The notes under the pieces are model-generated. The model worked only from the letters and a program-made list of their open reading frames with translations. It was not told where the DNA came from and ran no database searches. A DNA stretch of 21,349 bases, taken from positions 1 to 21,349 of the forward strand of contig DASXIW010000136.1 of the NCBI GenBank assembly GCA_036497785.1, given 5' to 3'. A program made the translations under genes and the position numbers. The DNA is from DASXIW01 sp036497785. GTDB lineage: Bacteria > Pseudomonadota > Alphaproteobacteria > Acetobacterales > Acetobacteraceae. Positions 6,526 to 13,293 of the stretch are shown piece after piece (positions within the stretch are counted from its first letter, which is position 1; every line of letters begins with the position of its first letter).

Positions 6526-7189
6526 CGTCGACGAGCCTGCCGCGGTCGAGCCGGAGCGACGGGCCGGGATGGCGCGCCACGAGGGCGTCGTTGTGGCTGG
6601 CGACGATCACGGTCGCCCCTTGCCGGTTCATTTCCTTAAGCAGCAGCATCAGCCGTTCGGCCTGGACATCATCTAGATTCCCCGTGGGTTCATCGGCCAG
6701 CAGCAGGCTGGGACGACCGACCACGGCGCGGGCAATGGCCACGCGCTGCTGCTCGCCGCCCGATAATTCCGCCGGCCGCACGCCGGTCTTCGATCCCAAC
6801 CCGACCCAGCGAAGCATTTCCATGACGTCTGCGCGAACCTGTCCCTCCGGCCGGCCGGCCAGGCGCAGCGGCAGGGCCACGTTATCGAAGGCGGCCAGAT
6901 GCGGCAGCAGGCGAAAATCCTGGAACACCATGCCGATATGCCGGCGCAGCAGCGGCAGCTCGGCGCGCTGCGCCCGGCCGATATCGGCGCCCAGCAGTAC
7001 CAGCCGTCCCTGAGTGGGTCGCACGGCCAAATGCAGCAGCCGCAGCAGCGAGGATTTGCCGGCGCCGGATGGCCCAAGCAGCCAGCGAAATCCGCCTTCG
7101 GGAATAGTGCAACTTATGTCGCGCAGCACCTGGGGGCCCTGCTGGCCGCCGCGGAAATAGTGCAGCCCCACGCTTTCCAACCGAACCAT
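6518..7189 (-). CDS. ftsE: Cell-division ATP-binding protein FtsE
   Basis: 223 residues from the ATG at 7189, which starts the typical FtsE N-terminus MVRLESVGLHYF. The frame is open far upstream, but that part has no ABC features. All ATPase motifs are intact: Walker A GPSGAGKSS (39-47), Q-loop Gln90 in MVFQDFRLLPHL, signature LSGGEQQR (142-149), Walker B LLLADEPTGNLD (162-173) and the H-loop His199 in SHN. The QDFRLL sequence and the adjacent ftsX identify FtsE rather than the related LolD or MacB. It energises FtsX in the divisome. No good Shine-Dalgarno is seen before the ATG. It is the first gene of the minus-strand run and is divergent from the zinc-ribbon gene across 152 bp. Confidence 0.92.
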   Translation of the reverse strand: MVRLESVGLHYFRGGQQGPQVLRDISCTIPEGGFRWLLGPSGAGKSSLLRLLHLAVRPTQGRLVLLGADIGRAQRAELPLLRRHIGMVFQDFRLLPHLAAFDNVALPLRLAGRPEGQVRADVMEMLRWVGLGSKTGVRPAELSGGEQQRVAIARAVVGRPSLLLADEPTGNLDDVQAERLMLLLKEMNRQGATVIVASHNDALVARHPGPSLRLDRGRLVDDG

Positions 7190-7242
7190 CCCTGGACCCG
7201 ATCCATTGCCGAGCGCCCTTGTGCCACCTTTGCCCCCCGCGC

Positions 7243-7267
7243 CGGAAGAACGTGGCGGAAGAACGTG
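7243..7267. repeat. 13-bp-period direct repeat in the ftsE/zinc-ribbon intergenic region
   Basis: CGGAAGAACGTG occurs at 7243-7254 and again at 7256-7267, a head-to-tail pair with one extra base between the copies. It sits about midway between two divergent starts (7189 minus, 7342 plus), the usual place for a shared operator. No known binding motif is recognised. Confidence 0.7.
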
Positions 7268-7288
7268 CTGGCACGATCGCCTCTGACG

Positions 7289-7317
7289 TTGCAACGACCC
7301 GTCCCCTCGCGCAGAAT
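7289..7317 (+). promoter_or_regulatory. Possible sigma70-type promoter for the zinc-ribbon gene
   Basis: TTGCAA (7289-7294) and CAGAAT (7312-7317) are separated by 17 bases and lie 25 bases before the ATG at 7342. Each hexamer matches consensus at four of six positions, so this is only a weak candidate. The short leader between it and the ATG has no clear Shine-Dalgarno. Confidence 0.25.
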
Positions 7318-7341
7318 CGCGCCAGCCTCGCGAGATATTGC

Positions 7342-7782
7342 ATGCGTATCGCCTGTCCCAACTGCCACGCCGTGTACAACGTGCCGCTGCCGCTGGCCGG
7401 TGGCCGCCGTGTGCGCTGCGCGCGTTGCAAACATGAATTCCTTCCGGAACCCCTGGATGCGGCGCCGGTGGCCGACACGCGGCCGCCGGATGAATCGCCC
7501 GATGGATCGTCAATCGAGCCGGCCGGCACGCCTGCCCCGGTTCTGGCATGGCCCGAGCCCGCAGCGCCACGGGCGCCCGGCCGGCTTCAGGTCGATATCG
7601 GGCCGGAGGTGGCCCGACGGCAGACCGCGCCGCGCGGACGCGGCGCGCCAACCGTGGTCGCACTCGCCGTCAGCGTTCTGCTGCTATGCGGCGCGGGTTT
7701 CGCGGCCTATGTCTGGCGCGCACAGGTAATGGCGGCGTGGCCGCCCAGCCAGCGGTTGTTCCAAGCACTGGACACAAAATAG
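7342..7782 (+). CDS. MJ0042-type zinc-ribbon membrane protein
   Basis: 146 residues from the ATG at 7342. The frame is open upstream, but this ATG gives the family's standard start MRIACPNC. The N-terminal zinc ribbon has Cys5, Cys8, Cys26 and Cys29 (CPNC and CARC), matching the MJ0042 zinc-finger family. A Pro/Ala-rich linker (about 37-98) follows, then one membrane segment at about 104-124 (VVALAVSVLLLCGAGFAAYVW) and a short tail. The zinc ribbon should face the cytosol. Proteins of this build are common beside ftsE in Alphaproteobacteria and have no assigned function; a link to division is inferred only from position. It is convergent with the prephenate dehydrogenase gene, with 7 bases between the stops. 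Confidence 0.85.
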   Translation: MRIACPNCHAVYNVPLPLAGGRRVRCARCKHEFLPEPLDAAPVADTRPPDESPDGSSIEPAGTPAPVLAWPEPAAPRAPGRLQVDIGPEVARRQTAPRGRGAPTVVALAVSVLLLCGAGFAAYVWRAQVMAAWPPSQRLFQALDTK

Positions 7783-7789
7783 CGGAGCT

Positions 7790-8722
7790 TTACGCCTGCT
7801 TCAGCTCGATCAGGCTCTGCCGGATCACCCGCCCCCGGCGGATCCGGTCTTCGATATAGGCCGGATCGCCCCAGCGCACCGCCCGCGCCATGGCTTGCGC
7901 GTCCTCCATGAAGCGCCCCAGCATTTCCAGCAGCGCCTCGCGGTTGTTCAGGAACACGTCACGCCACATCACCGGGTCGGAGGCGGCTATGCGGGTGAAA
8001 TCGCGAAACCCCGCGGCGGCGTATTGCAGCACTTGCTGGCGGCTCTCGCCCTCCAGATCGTCGGCGGTGCCGCAAATGGTGAAGGCCAGCAGATGCGGCA
8101 GATGGCTGACGATGGCCACCACCCGATCGTGGTGAGATGGCTCCAACTGTTCGATCATCGAGCCACAGCGGCGCCACAGCTCGGCAATCCTCTCGATCGA
8201 GTCCGGATCAGTGCCGGCGGGCGGCGTCAACAGGCACCAGCGGCCTTGGAACAGCGTGGTGAAGCCCGCGTCGGGGCCGGAATATTCGGTGCCGGCCATC
8301 GGGTGGCCCGGCACGAAATGCACGCCGTCCGGCAATAGCGGCCCGACATCGCGAATGACCGACTGCTTGGTCGATCCCACATCCGTCACGATGCAGCCGG
8401 GCGCCAGATGCGGCGCGATCGCTTCGGCCAATGCGGCATAGGCGCCGACTGGTGCGCACAGCATGACGCAGTCTGCTCCGGCGACGGCGCAGGCGGGATC
8501 AAGCTCGACCCGGTCGGCAATGCCCAGTTTCATCACCCGGTCGAGCGTGGCCTGAGTTCGCGCGTTGGCGACCACTTCGCGCGCGAGGTCGCCCCGCTGG
8601 CGGGCGATGCGGGCGACGGAGCTGCCGATCAGCCCGACGCCAAGCAGCGCCAGCCGCTGGAAGAGCGGTTCGCCCGTCTTGGATTCGACCGGGTCGGCTT
8701 CGACGGGGCCGGTTTCAGTCAC
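7790..8722 (-). CDS. tyrC: Prephenate/arogenate dehydrogenase
   Basis: 310 residues from the GTG at 8722, which overlaps the end of hisC by 8 bases. The nucleotide-binding motif is GVGLIGSS (residues 28-35). TyrA-family landmarks follow: CAPVGAY, IVTDVGSTKQSVI, the substrate-region HFVPGHPMAGTEYSG, and a C-terminal helical domain containing SHLPHLLAF and GFRDFTRIAASDPVMW. It oxidatively decarboxylates prephenate to 4-hydroxyphenylpyruvate, or arogenate to tyrosine, with NAD(P). I cannot tell which substrate it prefers. It has no ACT domain, so feedback control would have to come from elsewhere, possibly from the ACT-like tail of the operon's chorismate mutase. It is the last gene of the overlapping aromatic operon. 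The symbol follows common usage for cyclohexadienyl dehydrogenases. Confidence 0.9.
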   Translation of the reverse strand: MTETGPVEADPVESKTGEPLFQRLALLGVGLIGSSVARIARQRGDLAREVVANARTQATLDRVMKLGIADRVELDPACAVAGADCVMLCAPVGAYAALAEAIAPHLAPGCIVTDVGSTKQSVIRDVGPLLPDGVHFVPGHPMAGTEYSGPDAGFTTLFQGRWCLLTPPAGTDPDSIERIAELWRRCGSMIEQLEPSHHDRVVAIVSHLPHLLAFTICGTADDLEGESRQQVLQYAAAGFRDFTRIAASDPVMWRDVFLNNREALLEMLGRFMEDAQAMARAVRWGDPAYIEDRIRRGRVIRQSLIELKQA

Positions 8723-9830
8723 GGGCGGCGTTGCCGGCCATGAAGCGCGCGAGCGCATCGGAGACCAGGCCGCATTCCTCCTCGGTGCCGACGGTAATGC
8801 GCAGGCAATGCGGCAGGTCGTAGCCACCCATGGCGCGGACGATGATGCCATGCATCTTCAGAAACGCGACGGCGGCGTCCGCCCGGGCCGTGGTGGCGAA
8901 ATCGGCCAGGACGAAATTGCCCTGGCTCGGCCATACCTTGATGCCCGCCTGCTCCAGCGCCGCGCCGAGCTTCGCGCGCCAGACGATGTTGTGGTCGCGG
9001 TTCTTCTCCACCCAGCCCGGTTCGCTCAGCGCGGCCACCGCGGCGGCCTGGGCGGCGAGATTGACGTTGAACACCCCGCGCACCCGGTTCAGCGCGTCCA
9101 CCACGCCCTCGGGCGCATAAGTCCAGCCCACGCGCATGCCGCCCAGGCCGAAGATCTTGCTGAAGGTCCGCAGCATCACCGTGTTGTCGCCCGCATCCAC
9201 CAGCTTCACCCCGGCATCGTAATCGGGGTCATCGACATATTCGGCATAGGCGGCGTCGATCACCAGCAGCACGTCGGACGGCAGGTTGCGCCGCAGCCGC
9301 TCCATTTCGGATTGCGCCACCAGGCTTCCCGTCGGGTTGTTCGGGTTGGCGACGAACACGATGCGCGTCGCCGGCGTCACGGCCGCGAGCATATGATCGA
9401 CATCCGCGGTCAGGTTGCGCTCGGGCGCCTTCAGCACGCGACTTCCGGCATAGGTGCCGGAGATCTGGTACAACGAAAAACCGTGCATGGACATGACGAT
9501 GTCCGTGCCCGGACCGCCATAGATATGGCAGATATGGGCGATCAGCTCGTCCGAGCCGGTGCCGCAGACGATGCGCGCGGGATCCAGCGCGAAGCGCGCG
9601 CCGATGGCACGACGCAGCTCGCCCGAACCGCCATCGGGGTAGCGATGTAGCTCGGCGGCCGCACGCGCATAGGCGGCCTGGGCCGAGGCCGGGGGACCGA
9701 ACGCGCCTTCGTTGGAAGACAGCTTGATGACCCGATTGGCACCAGCCAGTTTCGACTCGCCCGGCACATAGGCGGCAATGCCGAGAATCTGCGGGCGTGG
9801 ACGGGGGCCGGTTACGGTGCTTGCGGTCAT
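8715..9830 (-). CDS. hisC: Histidinol-phosphate/aromatic aminotransferase (HisC family)
   Basis: 371 residues from the ATG at 9830, overlapping the preceding stop as ATGA. It is a class I/II PLP-dependent aminotransferase with HisC features: SSNEGAFGPP (38-47), RYPDGGSGELRRAI (63-76), GTGSDELI (90-97), NPNNPTG (162-168), Asp192 and Tyr195 in IDAAYAEY, the PLP-binding Lys225 in TFSKIFGLGGMRVGW, and the C-terminal LRITVG with its substrate-carboxylate Arg. The family converts imidazole acetol phosphate to histidinol phosphate. Members placed between chorismate mutase and prephenate dehydrogenase, as here, often also or mainly transaminate aromatic keto acids. No other his gene is present in the window, which supports a broad or aromatic role. 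All key residues are intact. Confidence 0.92.
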   Translation of the reverse strand: MTASTVTGPRPRPQILGIAAYVPGESKLAGANRVIKLSSNEGAFGPPASAQAAYARAAAELHRYPDGGSGELRRAIGARFALDPARIVCGTGSDELIAHICHIYGGPGTDIVMSMHGFSLYQISGTYAGSRVLKAPERNLTADVDHMLAAVTPATRIVFVANPNNPTGSLVAQSEMERLRRNLPSDVLLVIDAAYAEYVDDPDYDAGVKLVDAGDNTVMLRTFSKIFGLGGMRVGWTYAPEGVVDALNRVRGVFNVNLAAQAAAVAALSEPGWVEKNRDHNIVWRAKLGAALEQAGIKVWPSQGNFVLADFATTARADAAVAFLKMHGIIVRAMGGYDLPHCLRITVGTEEECGLVSDALARFMAGNAARD

Positions 9831-10735
9831 GCGCTCTCTCCATCCAGCGGCACCGCGTAGGCGCCCAGCACAACAGGCGGCCGCAGCACGTCCGGCAGGG
9901 CCGCCAGGCGTGGATCAGCGTCGGTGACGTAACCTTCCACCTCCACCAACGCGTGCGCCACCTGGGCGCCGGCGTCCCGGCGCAGAATGGTGCTTCCTTG
10001 CGCGAAGCCGGCGGCGGTCAGTGCGGTGGAGAGCCGGGCGCGGCTCATTTCCAGCGGCAGCTCCAGCCCAACCAGCGACCGGTCCGCGCCCAGCCCGTCA
10101 TCACTGGGATCGGGCGCGGCGGCGGCCACGACCAGTGCCTGGACCTGCGGCGCGCCCTCCGGCCTGGTGGCCCAGAAGGGCAGCCGGGCGACGACATGGA
10201 TGCGTGGGTCGTCGCGATGCAGCAGCGCAGTCCACCAGGCCGTCCCGATGGCCTCCTCCTCCACCGGCATTGGCAGCACGGCGGCCGTGGCGAGGCCGGC
10301 GCTGACCTCGCCGATGGCCTGGGCGGGGCTGCGATGAATCCGCAAGGGTGTCAACGCGCCGAAATGCTCGCGCGCGGTCTGCACATACTGGGCGTGGGGG
10401 CCCTGATCGGGCTCGGCTTCGCAGACCGTGATCACGAAACGCCCCTGCATGGCGGTGGTGGCGGCGAACAGCTCTCGCCACAGCCGCACGAGCAGGCGGC
10501 GCGCCAACGGGCCGCAGTGCCGGCTTAGCAGGCGGCGGATGATCTGCGCCTCCCGCCCCGGGCGGAACGGCACTTTGCCCCGCGCACCCAGCGCCGCGAC
10601 GCGGCCGACCACCTCGGCCCGTCGCAGCAACAGGTCGTGGATTGCATCATCGATCCCATCCAACTCGGCCCGGAGGCCTGTGAGGTCGGTCATCGGGGCT
10701 GGTGAGGGGTCGAGGAGCTTTGGGGTGCTGGACAT
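9827..10735 (-). CDS. Chorismate mutase with degenerate prephenate dehydratase-like and ACT-like regions
   Basis: 302 residues from the ATG at 10735, or 288 from the ATG at 10693; neither has a well-placed Shine-Dalgarno. Residues about 17-98 form an AroQ-type chorismate mutase helical domain (LTGLRAELDGIDDAIHDLLL, then RPGREAQIIRRLL and RLWREL). Arg22 and Arg39 align by eye with EcCM Arg11 and Arg28, and Arg61-Glu62 with Arg51-Glu52. The Lys39 position falls near Leu49/Gly50, with Lys54 close by. Residues about 100-205 resemble a prephenate dehydratase lobe (AREHFG, EVSAGLATAAVLPMPVEEE) but I see no Thr-Arg-Phe catalytic motif. Residues about 218-296 align with the ACT region of PheA. It probably makes prephenate for the downstream dehydrogenase without dehydratase activity. 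It leads the operon and is divergent from metX. Confidence 0.8.
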   Translation of the reverse strand: MSSTPKLLDPSPAPMTDLTGLRAELDGIDDAIHDLLLRRAEVVGRVAALGARGKVPFRPGREAQIIRRLLSRHCGPLARRLLVRLWRELFAATTAMQGRFVITVCEAEPDQGPHAQYVQTAREHFGALTPLRIHRSPAQAIGEVSAGLATAAVLPMPVEEEAIGTAWWTALLHRDDPRIHVVARLPFWATRPEGAPQVQALVVAAAAPDPSDDGLGADRSLVGLELPLEMSRARLSTALTAAGFAQGSTILRRDAGAQVAHALVEVEGYVTDADPRLAALPDVLRPPVVLGAYAVPLDGESA

Positions 10736-10760
10736 CTGTGCAATTTGCTGAGGGGCTCCT

Positions 10761-10788
10761 GAAATAGCGGAACCGCGGAGCGATGCAA
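10761..10788 (-). promoter_or_regulatory. Possible promoter of the aromatic operon
   Basis: On the minus strand, TTGCAT (complement of 10783-10788) and TATTTC (complement of 10761-10766) are 16 bases apart, and the -10 element lies 25 bases before the ATG at 10735. The match is partial. It sits in the 143-bp gap 10736-10878 between two divergent amino-acid operons, which otherwise holds short stems (GCGG/CCGC at 10767-10776 and CCTGCC/GGCAGG at 10802-10836). Confidence 0.22.
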
Positions 10789-10878
10789 AGGCAACAGCGA
10801 CCCTGCCGAGACATGGCCCGGTTGCAACATGGCAGGCTGGGCTGCATATCCAGTGGCCGACGCCAAAACGAATGGACA

Positions 10879-12048
10879 ATGGACCAGCACGAGCTTTCGG
10901 ATATCGCGCATGAGCACGTCGTATTCGAGGATGGGATCACCCTCGAATGCGGGTCCGTACTTCGCCGGCTGGTGGTGGCGTATCGCACCTATGGGCTGCT
11001 GGACGCCGAGCGCAGCAACGCCGTGCTGATCTGCCATGCGCTGACCGGGGACCAGTACGTCGCGGAGACGCATCCCCTGACCGGACGCCCAGGCTGGTGG
11101 GAGGCCGTGGTGGGACCCGGCCGCCCTATCGACACCAACCGCTTCTTCGTGATCTGCGCCAACGTGCTGGGCGGTTGCATGGGTTCGACCGGTCCCGGCA
11201 GCCCGCGCGATCACGACGATCAAGCCGGGGCCGATCAGCCCTGGGGCACCGATTTCCCGCCGGTGACGATCCGCGACATGGTCCGCGCCCAGAAGCGGCT
11301 GACCGACCATCTCGGCATTTCCCGCCTGTTCGCCGTCATCGGCGGTTCGATGGGCGGGCTGCAAGTGCTGGAATGGGCCGCAACCTACCCGGATTCAGTC
11401 TTCGCCGCCGTGCCCATCGCCACCGCGGCCTATCACTCCGCCCAGAACATTGCCTTCAACGAGGTTGGCCGCCAGGCCATATTCGGCGACCCGGACTGGC
11501 AGGGCGGCCGATACTGGGAAAACGGGCGCATTCCGGCCCGCGGCCTGGCCGTCGCGCGCATGGTGGCGCATATCACCTATTTGTCCGAACAGGCCCTGAC
11601 CCGCAAATTCGGCCGCCGTCTGCGCGGCGGCCAGGCGATCTCCCTGTTCGGCGACATGTTCGAGGTGGAGAGCTATTTGCGCCACCAGGGCAGCACCTTC
11701 GTCCACCGCTTCGACGCCAATTCCTACCTCACCATCACGCGGGCGATGGATTATTTCGACCTCGCCGCCGAGCATGACGGCAACCTGTCCGCCGCTTTCG
11801 CCGGCACCCGAACGCGCTTCTGCATCATCAGCTTCTCGTCGGACTGGCTGTTTCCCACCGCCGAAAGCCGGGCCATCGCCCGCGCGCTGAACCGGGCGGC
11901 GGCCAATGTCAGCTTCGTCGAGATCGCCAGCGACAAGGGCCACGACGCCTTTCTGCTTGACGAGCCGGATTTCCATCGCACCCTCGCGGGTTTCCTGGCC
12001 GGTTGCGCCGATCACGCCGGCCTGCCGCCCCTGGATGCGGCGCCATGA
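10879..12048 (+). CDS. metX: Homoserine O-acyltransferase MetX
   Basis: 389 residues from the ATG at 10879. In-frame ATGs at 10783 and 10813 would extend it, but the extra residues look unlike the family. None of the starts has a good Shine-Dalgarno. MetX landmarks are all present: AYRTYG (34-39), CHALTGD (52-58), CANVLGGCMGSTGP (93-106), the nucleophile elbow GGSMGG with Ser157, and the C-terminal acid and base blocks SSDWLFP and GHDAFL. It acylates homoserine for methionine synthesis. Alphaproteobacterial members usually use acetyl-CoA, but acetyl versus succinyl specificity cannot be settled by eye. The metW start overlaps its stop as ATGA, the standard metXW arrangement. Confidence 0.93.
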   Translation: MDQHELSDIAHEHVVFEDGITLECGSVLRRLVVAYRTYGLLDAERSNAVLICHALTGDQYVAETHPLTGRPGWWEAVVGPGRPIDTNRFFVICANVLGGCMGSTGPGSPRDHDDQAGADQPWGTDFPPVTIRDMVRAQKRLTDHLGISRLFAVIGGSMGGLQVLEWAATYPDSVFAAVPIATAAYHSAQNIAFNEVGRQAIFGDPDWQGGRYWENGRIPARGLAVARMVAHITYLSEQALTRKFGRRLRGGQAISLFGDMFEVESYLRHQGSTFVHRFDANSYLTITRAMDYFDLAAEHDGNLSAAFAGTRTRFCIISFSSDWLFPTAESRAIARALNRAAANVSFVEIASDKGHDAFLLDEPDFHRTLAGFLAGCADHAGLPPLDAAP

Positions 12049-12686
12049 ACGTCGCCGCGCCGCCGATCCGCTATGTGGCCAAGAACATGCGCCTCGACCT
12101 TCGCCTGATCGCCGACATGATTGCCCCCGGCAGCCGGGTGCTGGATATCGGTTCCAGCGATGGGACCCTGATCGACTATCTGTACCGCACCCGCGGTTGC
12201 GACGCGCGTGGCATTGAAATCGACATGGCGGAAGTCACCCGTGCCGTGGCGCGCGGCCTGCCGGTGATGCATGGCGACGCCGATAGTGACCTCGCCCAAT
12301 ATCCGGACAACGCCTTCGACTACGTGGTGCTCTCGCGCACCCTGCAAGCCGTGGAGCGGCCGGCCGAGGTGTTGCGCCAGATGCTGCGCATCGGTGCGCG
12401 CGCCATCGTCAGCTTCCCCAATTTCGGGCACTGGCAGGTGCGCTGGCAGTTGCTGTGGTGGGGCACCATGCCGATGACCCCGGTTTGGGGAAGACCCTGG
12501 TACGAAACCCCCAACATCCACCCCTGCACCATCCGCGACTTCTTCCGCCTGTGCGAAACCGAAGGCTACGCCGTGGAAAAATGGCTGGCCGTGGACGAAG
12601 GCGGCCAACGCTCGCCCTGGCGGCGCTTCCCGGGGCTGGCCAACGTGTTTGGCGAGCAGGCCTTGTTCCAGTTGCGGAAGATCTAA
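12045..12686 (+). CDS. metW: Methionine biosynthesis protein MetW
   Basis: 213 residues from the ATG at 12045, coupled to metX by an ATGA overlap. It has a class I methyltransferase-like fold with motif I VLDIGSSDGTL (residues 32-42) and GIEIDMAEV after it. The family signatures VVLSRTLQAVERP, IVSFPNFGHWQVRWQLL and the GTMPMTP/WYETPNIHPCTIRDF block make the MetW assignment secure. MetW is found with MetX in many proteobacteria and is thought to support or activate homoserine acylation; a methyltransferase activity has not been shown to my knowledge. Its TAA stop overlaps the stop of the convergent DUF218 gene by 4 bases (12683-12686). Confidence 0.93.
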   Translation: MNVAAPPIRYVAKNMRLDLRLIADMIAPGSRVLDIGSSDGTLIDYLYRTRGCDARGIEIDMAEVTRAVARGLPVMHGDADSDLAQYPDNAFDYVVLSRTLQAVERPAEVLRQMLRIGARAIVSFPNFGHWQVRWQLLWWGTMPMTPVWGRPWYETPNIHPCTIRDFFRLCETEGYAVEKWLAVDEGGQRSPWRRFPGLANVFGEQALFQLRKI

Positions 12687-13207
12687 ACCCGCCCCAACAC
12701 CCGCAAGGCGGCCATGATCGCGCTGTCCACCGGCAGCGCCACCACCTCACGCAGGCGCCAGTACCAGCGTTTGCCGAAATGGCCCGAGGCCGGGCTGCGC
12801 CGGGCGGGGCAGGCCCAGGCGTCCAGGCCGGCAAGGCGCATCAGCACCACGCAGCGCAGCAGGTGATAGGCGCTGCTGGCGGCATAGACCGGCCTCAGAT
12901 GCCGCCCATGCACCCGCAGCACCCGCAACACGGCGCGGGTGGAGGTGAGGGTGCTGGTGCCGGTGTCCTCCAGCAGGATGTTTTCCTCCGGCACGCCGCG
13001 TTCGCGGAGCAACCGGGCCATCACCGACGCCTCCGACGGACCATGACGGCCGACACCGCCCGTCGGCACATAGATCGCGTCGCCCTGGACCCGGCCGAAG
13101 GCAAACGCCGCCTGCACACGCCGGCGCAGCGCCGTGCTCGGAGAGCCGTCCGGGCGGACGGCCGCGCCGAAGATCACGATCACGGCTCCGGGTTTCGGGG
13201 GCGGCAT
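12683..13207 (-). CDS. YdcF/DUF218-family protein (second copy)
   Basis: 174 residues from the ATG at 13207. The DUF218 domain is near-complete: VIVIFGAAVRPDGSPSTALR (9-28), RVQAAFAFGRVQGDAIYVPTGG (30-51), GPSEASVMARLLRERGVPEENILLEDTGTST, and AYHLLRCVVLMRLAG. Unlike the copy at 4862-5485 it has no obvious N-terminal membrane segment in this frame, and its motif GAAVRPDGxPS is the more standard YdcF type. Its function is unknown; relatives act in envelope homeostasis. It is transcribed alone, convergent with metW and divergent from the RNA methyltransferase gene across 86 bp. The two DUF218 genes are not close in sequence by eye, so they look like distinct subfamilies rather than a recent duplication. 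Confidence 0.85.
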   Translation of the reverse strand: MPPPKPGAVIVIFGAAVRPDGSPSTALRRRVQAAFAFGRVQGDAIYVPTGGVGRHGPSEASVMARLLRERGVPEENILLEDTGTSTLTSTRAVLRVLRVHGRHLRPVYAASSAYHLLRCVVLMRLAGLDAWACPARRSPASGHFGKRWYWRLREVVALPVDSAIMAALRVLGRV

Positions 13208-13293
13208 CCGGCGTCAGGTCCGGAGGCTGAGCTGCTGCGGCGCGCGCCGTTGTCGAGTTGCGTCGGTCATGCTGCGCGGCATAGACCAGAGCG

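Noticed and set aside
10736..10878. SAM-II-type riboswitch before metX, suggested by TTGCAA inside a CCTGCC/GGCAGG stem
   Set aside because: The conserved GCTAAA-type segment and the pseudoknot partner of the class could not be found; only CGCCAAAACG occurs near the expected place. Not enough to call without a covariance-model search.
4862..13207. The two DUF218 genes as a recent duplication
   Set aside because: Their motifs differ (ALTGGADRV versus GAAVRPDGSPS) and only one has an N-terminal membrane segment, so they look like separate subfamilies.
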